DNA of 7,547 bases from the NCBI GenBank assembly GCA_002869605.1, contig PKUI01000016.1:1-7547 (forward strand). Direction: 5' to 3'. Shown piece by piece: positions 1 to 5,623 of this stretch (position 1 is the stretch's first letter; each line of letters begins with the position of its first letter). Position numbers and translations under genes: made by a program. The notes under the pieces were generated by a model that had not been told where the DNA came from, searched no databases, and saw only the letters and a list, made by a program, of their open reading frames with translations. Origin of the DNA: Desulfuromonas sp. GTDB taxonomy: Bacteria; Desulfobacterota; Desulfuromonadia; Desulfuromonadales; SZUA-401.

Positions 1-44
1 ATTTGCGTTCAGAAATGCGCGCCCTTTTTGCGTACTTGTTTTTC

Positions 45-58
45 ATTGTCATGACAAT
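45..58. promoter_or_regulatory. Perfect 14-bp palindrome, candidate operator
   Basis: The sequence ATTGTCATGACAAT is a perfect inverted repeat. It has the 5-4-5 geometry (ATTGT, 4 bases, ACAAT) of Fnr-type boxes, but its bases are not the Fnr consensus TTGAT-N4-ATCAA. Its core GTCATGAC (48-55) recurs at 90-97. It lies about 100 bp upstream of the Crp/Fnr-family gene, so it may bind that protein or another dimeric regulator. The bound protein cannot be identified from sequence alone. Confidence 0.45.
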
Positions 59-89
59 AGCTTAGCATGCCTCAGAGGGGGCTTAACTA

Positions 90-97
90 GTCATGAC
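90..97. promoter_or_regulatory. Second GTCATGAC palindrome, candidate operator half of a pair
   Basis: GTCATGAC is an 8-bp palindrome identical to the core of the 45-58 palindrome. The two centres (51.5 and 93.5) are 42 bp apart, close to four turns of B-DNA, so two bound dimers would sit on the same helix face. This copy overlaps the candidate -35 element of the regulator gene, a position that usually means repression. Autoregulation is inferred, not shown. Confidence 0.4.
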
Positions 98-120
98 CCT
101 TATTTTAATTTCGCTATACT
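93..120 (+). promoter_or_regulatory. Candidate sigma-70 promoter for the Crp/Fnr gene
   Basis: ATGACC (93-98, sharing TGAC with TTGACA) is followed after 16 bp by TATACT (115-120, five of six matches to TATAAT). Transcription would start near 127, giving a short leader before the ATG at 155. The -10 is good and the -35 is weak, as expected for a promoter controlled by a protein bound at the overlapping palindrome. Confidence 0.4.
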
Positions 121-154
121 CCAATAAATGCACTTGGCGATCCCTGGAGACACT

Positions 155-850
155 ATGCCCCTGGACGACCGTACCAAAACGCTACTCCGTCAGATCGAGC
201 TATTCTCGGACCTGGGGCTGGAAGAAATCTCCGCCGTGGCCCAACACGTAGCGCTCCGCGAGTTCCAGAAGGGTGAGGTTATCTTCCATGCCGAGGACAC
301 CAACAAGTTCATGTACGCGGTGCTCAGGGGAGAGGTCAAGGTCTTCCAAACCACCGAAGAGGGCAAGGAAGCAATCCTGGCCTTCCACTGCACCGGCGAC
401 ACCTTTGGCGAACTCTCCCTGATTGACCAGCTCGCCAACCCGGCCACCGTTTGCGCAATGGAAACGTCCATTGTCGCGATTATCGCCCGCCACGACTTTA
501 TGGAGATCATCCACAACAACCCCAAGGTGTTGAACAAACTGCTCCTCACCCTGACCACCCGCTTGCGTAATGCCTGGGATCAGAACCGCATGCTCCACTT
601 CAAGGATGCCACCCGCCGCATCAGAACCCTGCTGTGCAATCTCGCGGAAACGCGCGGACAGCGCCAGCATGAGGATGTCGTGGTCGATATGCGGCTGACA
701 CACCAGCTGATTGCGGACATGACCGGATTAACCAGGGAAACGGTAACGCGAGTACTCGACAAGTGGAAGCGTGAAGGGCAGATTGACACGGACCAGAATC
801 GCCACCTGGTCATCAAGAAAGTTTTTTTTGAAGAAAACGGTATTGTGTGA
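155..850 (+). CDS. Crp/Fnr-family transcriptional regulator
   Basis: A 231-residue cytoplasmic DNA-binding regulator of normal family length. I chose ATG 155 over the in-frame ATG 128 because GGAG (146-149) lies 5 nt before it, while 128 has no ribosome site. Residues ~12-120 form the cyclic-nucleotide-binding-type beta barrel with FGEL at 84-87. A dimerisation helix follows (~120-150), then a winged helix-turn-helix (~150-222). The recognition helix reads TRETVTR (193-199). Its Arg-Glu-x3-Arg pattern is that of E. coli CRP, which reads TGTGA half-sites, rather than the Fnr Glu-x2-Ser-Arg pattern. The Arg-Ser pair that grips the cAMP phosphate in CRP aligns with Asn95-Pro96, so cAMP is probably not the ligand. 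No N-terminal cysteine cluster for an Fe-S sensor is present. The signal is unknown. A CRP-like site overlaps its stop codon, upstream of the riboswitch gene, which is a plausible target. Confidence 0.93.
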   Translation: MPLDDRTKTLLRQIELFSDLGLEEISAVAQHVALREFQKGEVIFHAEDTNKFMYAVLRGEVKVFQTTEEGKEAILAFHCTGDTFGELSLIDQLANPATVCAMETSIVAIIARHDFMEIIHNNPKVLNKLLLTLTTRLRNAWDQNRMLHFKDATRRIRTLLCNLAETRGQRQHEDVVVDMRLTHQLIADMTGLTRETVTRVLDKWKREGQIDTDQNRHLVIKKVFFEENGIV

Positions 851-861
851 TTCAGATTACA
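846..861. promoter_or_regulatory. CRP-like binding site overlapping the regulator stop codon
   Basis: TGTGA, 6 bases, TTACA differs by one base from the E. coli CRP core TGTGA-N6-TCACA, and the inner bases (AT...AT) and downstream TTT also fit. Its first five bases include the TGA stop of the regulator. The centre, 853.5, is exactly 41.5 bp upstream of the start expected from TAACAT at 883-888, the class II activator position. The upstream gene's recognition helix is CRP-like, so that protein is the obvious candidate. A 10-base match can occur by chance. Confidence 0.45.
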
Positions 862-882
862 TTTCCCATATCTCTTCTCCGC

Positions 883-888
883 TAACAT
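883..888 (+). promoter_or_regulatory. Candidate -10 element for the riboswitch transcript
   Basis: TAACAT matches TATAAT at four of six positions and has no recognisable -35 (CATTTC at the 17-bp position), as expected of an activator-dependent promoter. Transcription would begin near 895, about 15 nt before the aptamer P1 strand. Weak on its own; supported by the spacing to the CRP-like site and to the aptamer. Confidence 0.35.
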
Positions 889-908
889 GTCCGACAATCA
901 AATGAACA

Positions 909-1005
909 ACTCTCTGCCAAGAGCAAACCATGGGAAACCATGGGGCGCAGAGCCACGGGACTAACAGAAGACAACCTCTTCTTACGTTCGCCGAGCCGCC
1001 AGAGT
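909..1005 (+). ncRNA. GEMM-I riboswitch aptamer, predicted cGAMP-selective (A20 variant)
   Basis: This cyclic-dinucleotide aptamer is in the leader of the secreted-protein gene. P1 pairs CTCTG (912-916) with CAGAG (1000-1004). The conserved GCAAACC (923-929) leads into P2, CCATGG (928-933) and CCATGG (938-943) closed by a GAAA tetraloop (934-937). Next comes the hallmark GGCGCAGAGCC (944-954), then ACGGG. P3 ends in AGAAGA (966-971)/TCTTCT (977-982), and GCCGAGCCGCC (990-1000) closes the core. By alignment to the V. cholerae Vc2 aptamer, position 18 is A920, 47 is A949 and 92 is C991, all conserved. Position 20, which contacts the variable ligand base, is A922 rather than G. The A20 form is the GEMM-Ib type that prefers 3',3'-cGAMP in Geobacter, although some A20 RNAs also bind c-di-GMP. 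Position 48 is G instead of the usual A. Confidence 0.9.
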
Positions 1006-1045
1006 CTGCATGGAAACATGCGTTCTGGCGGCTTTTTTATTTTTT
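995..1045 (+). terminator. Riboswitch expression platform: intrinsic terminator
   Basis: GCCGCCAGA (995-1003) pairs with TCTGGCGGC (1024-1032). An inner stem GCATG (1008-1012)/CATGC (1017-1021) carries a GAAA loop, and TTTTTTATTTTTT follows (1033-1045). The left arm includes the aptamer's 3' P1 strand (1000-1004), so P1 and terminator cannot form together. Ligand binding should lock P1 and prevent termination, making this an ON switch. The ribosome site lies just past the T tract, which places the terminator before the coding region rather than after a gene. Confidence 0.92.
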
Positions 1046-1065
1046 AAGGAGAAAGGAGCAACGCA

Positions 1066-1917
1066 ATGAAACGGTTGCAAAACAACTCTCAACCCTCGCG
1101 CATCCTGGCGCTCTCTGGCAAATTCGCCCTCACGACCCTGTGTGCACTGGTACTGTTCTCGACCTCACTAACCGGGGTCGCCGAAGCCGCGAAGATCGTC
1201 TTCACCCCCAGCAACATTTCAGCTACGGCCGCCCCAGGTGAAGAAATCAACGTTCCTATTAACGTGGTCCTTAAAGAAACTAGACGTCCAGACGCTTTTG
1301 TCGATTTCACCATCATACAAACCGTTGGCAATCTTAGCTCCAGCTGGATATCTGAGCTCCCCTCCACCATCTCTCTCAGCACCCTCAGCTCCGTTAGCAA
1401 CAAAACATTTAAAATAAATGTCCCGAGCAGTGCGTCAAAAGGCCTTTTTTCGACTAAATTCAGAGCCATTCCGACAAGTAAAAACGAATTTGTTCTTCCT
1501 GTAGATTTTGCCGTGAATCTGACGGTAGAAGAGACGCCCTCATGTCAGCCCCCTACCTTCACCGGTATCGCGGCCACGCAAACCACCGTCAACATCAAAA
1601 ACAACAAACCGTACTCGGTGGAATTTACCGGGATCGTCACCCCACAGGAAGGATGTCCGCTCGACGATGCCTGGTACACGCTGACTGACGAATACGGTGA
1701 AATGGATCTCGACGGTAAACTGGACGCCGACGCCAAGCTAGAAGTAAACGAAGAAGATGGTACCTTTACCGCAACCGTGACGATTCTTGCCTCGCGCGAC
1801 GGCAAGGACAAGGACGGTCGCCTGTACACGGTTGTCTTCACCGCAGAAAATGAAGCCGGCAAAGGTGAAAGCGGTACGACCTCACTCGTCGTAGCACACG
1901 ACAACGGGAAAAAATAG
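1066..1917 (+). CDS. Secreted beta-sandwich protein under GEMM-I riboswitch control
   Basis: A 283-residue exported protein of unknown function. ATG 1066 has GGAG at 1055-1058 (7 nt away) and a second AGGAG just upstream. Residues 1-42 are a Sec signal: basic start, hydrophobic core ~20-35, and VAEAA (38-42) with cleavage near residue 41-42. There is no lipobox. The mature part is rich in beta, Thr and Ser. An N-terminal Ig-like/NEW3-like domain spans ~43-155. A C-terminal domain spans ~160-283, with two cysteines (160, 197) that could form a disulphide. Its end resembles a repeated-type domain of secreted bacterial proteins: DGKDKDGRLYTV (245-256), then AENEAGK (260-266) and a VVAHD tail (275-279) like the common VPHD ending. 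It stands alone between the riboswitch and its own terminator. The central region is AT-richer than its flanks. A surface or matrix role is inferred from the riboswitch class. Confidence 0.88.
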   Translation: MKRLQNNSQPSRILALSGKFALTTLCALVLFSTSLTGVAEAAKIVFTPSNISATAAPGEEINVPINVVLKETRRPDAFVDFTIIQTVGNLSSSWISELPSTISLSTLSSVSNKTFKINVPSSASKGLFSTKFRAIPTSKNEFVLPVDFAVNLTVEETPSCQPPTFTGIAATQTTVNIKNNKPYSVEFTGIVTPQEGCPLDDAWYTLTDEYGEMDLDGKLDADAKLEVNEEDGTFTATVTILASRDGKDKDGRLYTVVFTAENEAGKGESGTTSLVVAHDNGKK

Positions 1918-1949
1918 CCATCGTAAACACTACTCTTCCAGAACCAAAA

Positions 1950-1980
1950 AGGGGGCAACGGATGCGTTGCCCTCTTTTTT
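1950..1980 (+). terminator. Intrinsic terminator after the secreted-protein gene
   Basis: GGGCAACG (1953-1960) pairs with CGTTGCCC (1965-1972) around a GATG loop. The stem extends to 1950 and 1975 through one G-T pair and is followed by TTTTTT (1975-1980). A run of five A residues precedes it, so it could also stop transcription from the other side. It ends the riboswitch-controlled transcript as a single-gene unit. Confidence 0.88.
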
Positions 1981-2119
1981 AATTTCGCGGCACCAGCACT
2001 AAAAACACCGTACAGAAAACAGTACATCACCTTCATACCAGAAACGGCCAGGACTACGGCCACTCGCCGCCTAACTACACAACCACATAGAAACATAAAC
2101 AGCAATCCACCCGCCCCTC

Positions 2120-2148
2120 TTGACCTCCCCCTAGCCCCCCACTAAAGT
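2120..2148 (+). promoter_or_regulatory. Candidate sigma-70 promoter for the aminotransferase gene
   Basis: TTGACC (2120-2125, five of six matches) and TAAAGT (2143-2148, four of six) are separated by the optimal 17 bp. Transcription would start near 2155, giving a leader of about 90 nt that contains the 2203-2218 palindrome. Confidence 0.42.
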
Positions 2149-2202
2149 TAAAGGGATCAGGGGCTCTTACCCCCCATACGCCTTGATATGGCGCAAAGGA
2201 AA

Positions 2203-2218
2203 AGGGGGCAGGCCCCCT
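2203..2218. repeat. G/C-rich palindrome in the aminotransferase leader
   Basis: AGGGGGC (2203-2209) and GCCCCCT (2212-2218) are perfect inverted arms with a 2-base centre, so about four G-C pairs can stack around a six-base loop. No T tract follows, so it is not a terminator. It could be an extragenic palindrome of the REP type or a translation-affecting hairpin ahead of the ATG at 2245. No second copy occurs in this window. Confidence 0.4.
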
Positions 2219-2244
2219 CCCCCTCAGCAACTGAAAGAACTACC

Positions 2245-3120
2245 ATGGAATACGTCTACCTGAATGGTAACTTTATTGAAAGCACTCAGGCCGTGATCTC
2301 CGTCTTTGACCAGGGACTCCTTTACGGCGACGGCATCTTCGAAAGCTTCCGCTCGGTGGGTGAACACCTCTACCAGTTCCCCCAGCACTATCAACGGCTA
2401 CTGCAATCGGCTGCCGCACTCTGCTACCCGAAAATCATCGACCGGCAGGAACTGGAAAAGGTTCTACAGGAACTCCGGACACGTAATAAACTGCGCGATG
2501 CCTACTTCCGCATCACCATCACCCGCGGCCAAGGGGAAGTCGGGTTTCAACGCGAGCTCCACAATGAATTGACCTTCCTGATCATGGCACGTGAATTTCG
2601 CAGTTTTGATCCTCGGTTCTATGCCGAAGGGATCGCTCTGCATGTCGCCAAGACCCGACGCAATGCTCCTGAGGCGATCAACCCCAAGATCAAATCGATC
2701 AGCAACCTCAACAGTCTGCTCGGCAAACTCGAAGCCAGGAGCAATAATGCATTTGAAGTCATCATGCTCAATAACCGCGAGCATATCTGCGAGGGCGCAG
2801 CATCAAATATCTTCTGGACCAAAGACCAGTGGGTATTCACGCCGGATGCTTCGACCGGATTACTCGAAGGCGTGACCCGATCGACCATCATGCGCCTTTG
2901 TGAAGAACAGCTCGGCCTACGGGTCATCAGCGGCGAGTATAAATTGCAAGACCTACGTTTTGCCGACGAAGCCTTCATTACTTCAACCTCGTTGGAAGTC
3001 ATGCCGGTCGTCAGCGTCGATGGCTACACCATTAACCGTGGCGAAGTCGGCCCAATCAGTCATGAACTTTGCCGCGCCCTCCATCGAGACATGGGTAAAC
3101 CTTCCGAAACGCCCATCTAG
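2245..3120 (+). CDS. Class-IV (BCAT/PabC/D-AAT fold) PLP-dependent enzyme
   Basis: A 291-residue cytoplasmic PLP enzyme of fold type IV. I chose ATG 2245 because the family typically opens with this MEYVYLNGNF form. The in-frame ATG at 2188 would add 19 low-complexity residues and has no ribosome site. GAAAGAA (2233-2239) is only a weak Shine-Dalgarno. Motifs in order: YGDGIFESFR (27-36), the PLP lysine K150 in IKSISNLNSLLGKLEA (149-164), E183 in EGAASNIF (183-190) binding the cofactor pyridine nitrogen, and the phosphate-site loop TGLLEGVTR (204-212). It could be aminodeoxychorismate lyase (PabC, giving 4-aminobenzoate for folate), a D-amino-acid aminotransferase, or a branched-chain aminotransferase. 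The KSxSNLNSLL form favours PabC/D-AAT-like members, but substrate cannot be fixed from sequence. No folate or amino-acid genes adjoin it. It appears monocistronic. Confidence 0.9.
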   Translation: MEYVYLNGNFIESTQAVISVFDQGLLYGDGIFESFRSVGEHLYQFPQHYQRLLQSAAALCYPKIIDRQELEKVLQELRTRNKLRDAYFRITITRGQGEVGFQRELHNELTFLIMAREFRSFDPRFYAEGIALHVAKTRRNAPEAINPKIKSISNLNSLLGKLEARSNNAFEVIMLNNREHICEGAASNIFWTKDQWVFTPDASTGLLEGVTRSTIMRLCEEQLGLRVISGEYKLQDLRFADEAFITSTSLEVMPVVSVDGYTINRGEVGPISHELCRALHRDMGKPSETPI

Positions 3121-3462
3121 CCAGACCACGGTGCTGCTGTTCCCGGGCCCTGCCGTACAACGCCCGGTACATGACAGAGCCTTAGCGGAGAATTACACAT
3201 CGACCCTTTGCCACTATTCATGAAAACTTTCCGATAGCGTTAAAATCACAAATATTTAATCCATCATATTGTTATTCAAGCGGCTTCCTGATAAAAAGAT
3301 AACTTCACTCATAATTGAACACAGTGTTTTACTAAGATTAAGTTTCGCGCCCCCCTATACACCGAACTGAGCCACAGCCCAGAAAAAAGTAGTGGATTCG
3401 GCGCATGCCTGGAATGGCGAGTAAATGACTCAGTTCTCTCGTCATAACAACCGGAGGGATAG
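3121..3462. other. Long AT-rich intergenic region before the lipoprotein cluster
   Basis: About 340 bp without a credible gene. It is markedly AT-rich at 3220-3345 and then GC-richer. A weak hairpin, CCGGGC with GCCCGG near 3143-3175, follows the aminotransferase but has no T tract. Candidate promoter elements are TTGTTA (3269-3274) with TAAAAA (3292-3297) at 17 bp. AACACAGTGTT (3318-3328) is a short palindrome that could be an operator. Near the cluster an 8-bp inverted repeat brackets the leader (separate entry). No tRNA, riboswitch or known RNA was recognised. Confidence 0.5.
3364..3436 (+). repeat. Inverted repeat bracketing the leader of the large lipoprotein gene
   Basis: GAACTGAG (3364-3371) is perfectly complementary to CTCAGTTC (3429-3436) and encloses 57 nt. 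Inside, CCAC (3372-3375) can pair with GTGG (3392-3395), and a weak GCC/GGC hairpin lies at 3407-3418. As RNA this would be a closed multi-branch leader ending 17 nt before the Shine-Dalgarno. It matches no riboswitch class I know and may be coincidental. Confidence 0.25.
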
Positions 3463-5568
3463 TTGACCCCCATGAATGCAGCTTTCCGTAGTACGCTCAA
3501 GCTTTGCCTCGCCACGGTTTTGACCGTTCTTCTTCTGGCCGCCTGCGCCTCTCCTCCCGCCCCCCCGAGCGGCTTCATCAGCTACCAGATGATCGATTCG
3601 AGTGCACAACAAAAACCGACGTGGACGCACAACGTCCCCGAAGAAGCCGGCAAACAGATCTTCATCGGGCAATCGAATTATTACTCGACCGAGCAGGAAG
3701 CACGCTCCGACGCTCTGCGCGACGCGATCAAGAAATACGCCGACTTCCTCGGCGTCGAGGTCTCGGCATTCGATGAAACCCTGCGCCAGCTGGAAGGAAG
3801 CGAATCGGCGATCCAGGATGCCCAGGTTTCGAGGAAAAGCCGTACAACCCTGCAGACCAATGCCCGTGCCAGTCGCGCCAAGGCCCGCAAATGGTACACC
3901 GAAAAATACAACGCCATGGATGGCGGTCAGGTAACCGGAATTGCCTACTCGGCGTGGGTGGAAGTGACCGTCCCGAACAGCGAAATCGAGAGTTACCAGG
4001 AGGAGCGACGCCAAAAGAAACAGCGCATTGCCGACCAGAAAAAACAGGTCTACCAGGAGGCGCTGAGCGAGGCCGAGGCCACCGTCGCCAGCGTAAACAT
4101 TGCTCAAAAAGAGGCGCTGAGAGCGACTCAGAATGGCGATATCCTCAGTGCCCTCTCCGGACTCGACTTTGCCCAGCAGGACCTGACCAAGGCACGTTAC
4201 AAATTCCTCGCTGCAGGTGGTCGCATCGCCTCGCTGGCATCGAAGTTTGACCGTCCAGCCACCGAAATCAAAAACCTCACCTACCAGCTACAGAACTCCG
4301 TAACCCTCGATGTTGGGCGCTTCAACAACTACTGCCTGAAGGACCAATCTGGCTGCGAAAAGATTTCCGTATGGGCCTGGAGCCGCCAGGGACAAAAGAG
4401 CTATCCGCTGAGCAACCTGCCCCTGGTCCTCACGGGTGAAGGTGACGGCAGCCGCTTTGCGGCACGGACCAACAGCCAGGGAAAGGCAACCTTTCAGCTC
4501 AGCAGGATCATGGACAGCTCCTACATTGTGAAGGTGGACGAGAAGCTGATCGGCATTGATCGGGAATTGGTCGGCAACCTGCTTGCCGCCAATAACCGCG
4601 TGTACATCCAGTCTCAGACACCGTCTCTTGAGCGCCTGATCGATCAGGGCGTCAAGGATCTTTTCCAGGGGGCAACCCCTGAGCCGTTGCCGGTCGACAG
4701 CCTGATCCTCGGCGCCGTCACCTATGAGAATTCCCCTGAAGGGGGAGAGTTTGCCCTACTGGTCAAGGACCTGCTCGGCCAGAGTCTGACCAGCATTAAC
4801 GGCCTGCGGGTCGTGACCCCCCGTAAACACTCTGCTTCCGAACTGACCAACGTCATGCAGACGCGAGGCATTTCGGCGCGTGCATCAGGCGTCGGCGATG
4901 GAGCCATGCAAGCACAGCTCAACAATGCAGGTGCTGCCCTGCAGGCCAACTACCGCAAGTTTGGCAATGACACCCAACTTACCCTGGCGCTGCTGCGTGC
5001 CGAAAGCGGTCAACTGCTGCGCAAGACAATGCTTGCCGTTCCGTCCCGCCTGCTCCCGAGCTCGACCCAAGTCACCTCAACCCCGCCGGTTGAAAACACA
5101 CCTCCACCACCGCCACAACAGCAGCAGGATATCCGCCTCGACGTCACCTCGCACCTCGGTGACGGCCAAACCTATCAGGAAGGCGACACGATCTCCTACT
5201 TCGTCAGCAGCAACCAGGACGCCTACCTGCTCCTGATCTACCAGGATGCCGGAGGCAACCTGATCCAGATCCTGCCGAACAGTTACTCCGGCAACGAGAA
5301 ATTCCGCTCCGGGAACTACATCGAGGTCCCCCGCAGCAGTGACAACTACGAGTTCATTATCGAGGGACCGTTCGGAGTCGAACATGTCTGGGCCTTTGCC
5401 AGCGACCGCCCCCTGCCACGACTTCCGGGACAGGATGTCGGTAACGGCCTGACCCTGCTTAATGGCAGCTTGGACAGTATCCTCAGCACCGTGCGCAGCG
5501 TTGCCTCGCAACCGGGAATCAGCTACGGAGAAGCCCGGGCGACAATCACCACCGTCGCTCGCCGTTAA
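3463..5568 (+). CDS. Multidomain lipoprotein: LPP20-like, FlgO/LpoB-like, DUF4384
   Basis: A 701-residue predicted lipoprotein. GGAGG (3453-3457) is 5 nt from TTG 3463 and 14 nt from in-frame ATG 3472; I prefer the TTG, with ATG 3472 the alternative (698 residues). The signal has a hydrophobic core at ~13-26 and lipobox LAAC with lipidated Cys28. Ala at +2 favours outer-membrane sorting. An LPP20-like domain (~51-171) includes PTW at 52-54, IFIGQSNYY at 66-74 and KWYTEKY at 143-149. A charged helical/coiled-coil region follows (~174-260), then a beta-rich segment (~275-385). The region ~408-528 (SLILGAVTYENS) resembles FlgO/LpoB/CsgG-type folds. A Pro/Gln linker (541-555) leads to DUF4384 at ~557-650, including DAYLLLIYQDAGGNLIQILP (586-605). 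LPP20 and FlgO domains occur in Vibrio flagellar H-ring lipoproteins FlgP and FlgO, but no flagellar gene is nearby. The next gene, 55 nt away, repeats its N-terminal domain. Function is unknown; an outer-membrane scaffold is inferred. Confidence 0.85.
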   Translation: MTPMNAAFRSTLKLCLATVLTVLLLAACASPPAPPSGFISYQMIDSSAQQKPTWTHNVPEEAGKQIFIGQSNYYSTEQEARSDALRDAIKKYADFLGVEVSAFDETLRQLEGSESAIQDAQVSRKSRTTLQTNARASRAKARKWYTEKYNAMDGGQVTGIAYSAWVEVTVPNSEIESYQEERRQKKQRIADQKKQVYQEALSEAEATVASVNIAQKEALRATQNGDILSALSGLDFAQQDLTKARYKFLAAGGRIASLASKFDRPATEIKNLTYQLQNSVTLDVGRFNNYCLKDQSGCEKISVWAWSRQGQKSYPLSNLPLVLTGEGDGSRFAARTNSQGKATFQLSRIMDSSYIVKVDEKLIGIDRELVGNLLAANNRVYIQSQTPSLERLIDQGVKDLFQGATPEPLPVDSLILGAVTYENSPEGGEFALLVKDLLGQSLTSINGLRVVTPRKHSASELTNVMQTRGISARASGVGDGAMQAQLNNAGAALQANYRKFGNDTQLTLALLRAESGQLLRKTMLAVPSRLLPSSTQVTSTPPVENTPPPPPQQQQDIRLDVTSHLGDGQTYQEGDTISYFVSSNQDAYLLLIYQDAGGNLIQILPNSYSGNEKFRSGNYIEVPRSSDNYEFIIEGPFGVEHVWAFASDRPLPRLPGQDVGNGLTLLNGSLDSILSTVRSVASQPGISYGEARATITTVARR

Positions 5569-5623
5569 CAAAACCAAGAAACACAAAAAACCAGTTCGCC
5601 ATCACATTTCACAGGAGGAAAAC

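Larger units (their letters stand above)
1981..2244. other. Intergenic region, no gene seen
   Basis: This stretch has biased composition: a C/A-rich first half, then C-runs around 2105-2180. I see no credible reading frame with a ribosome site on either strand. It contains a candidate promoter (2120-2148) and a short G/C palindrome (2203-2218), listed separately. Confidence 0.6.

Noticed and set aside
1..44. Tail of an upstream gene or terminator
   Set aside because: No stop-ended coding frame or convincing stem with T tract can be supported in so short a stretch.
128..154. Upstream ATG start for the Crp/Fnr gene
   Set aside because: No Shine-Dalgarno precedes it and it lies at the predicted transcription start; ATG 155 has GGAG at good spacing.
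930..1241. 103-codon + strand frame covering the aptamer
   Set aside because: It starts inside P2 of the riboswitch, passes through the terminator and overlaps the signal-peptide region of the real gene in another frame.
1545..2105. 186-codon reverse-strand open frame
   Set aside because: It crosses the intrinsic terminator and is antisense to the secreted-protein gene; it has no ribosome site or recognisable motif.
2188..2244. Extended N-terminus for the class-IV aminotransferase
   Set aside because: The 19 extra residues are low-complexity and encoded by a G/C palindrome. No ribosome site precedes 2188, and the family start matches ATG 2245.
3442..4107. 221-codon reverse-strand open frame
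   Set aside because: It is the antisense shadow of the lipoprotein N-terminal region, which carries a clear lipobox and a domain shared with the next gene.
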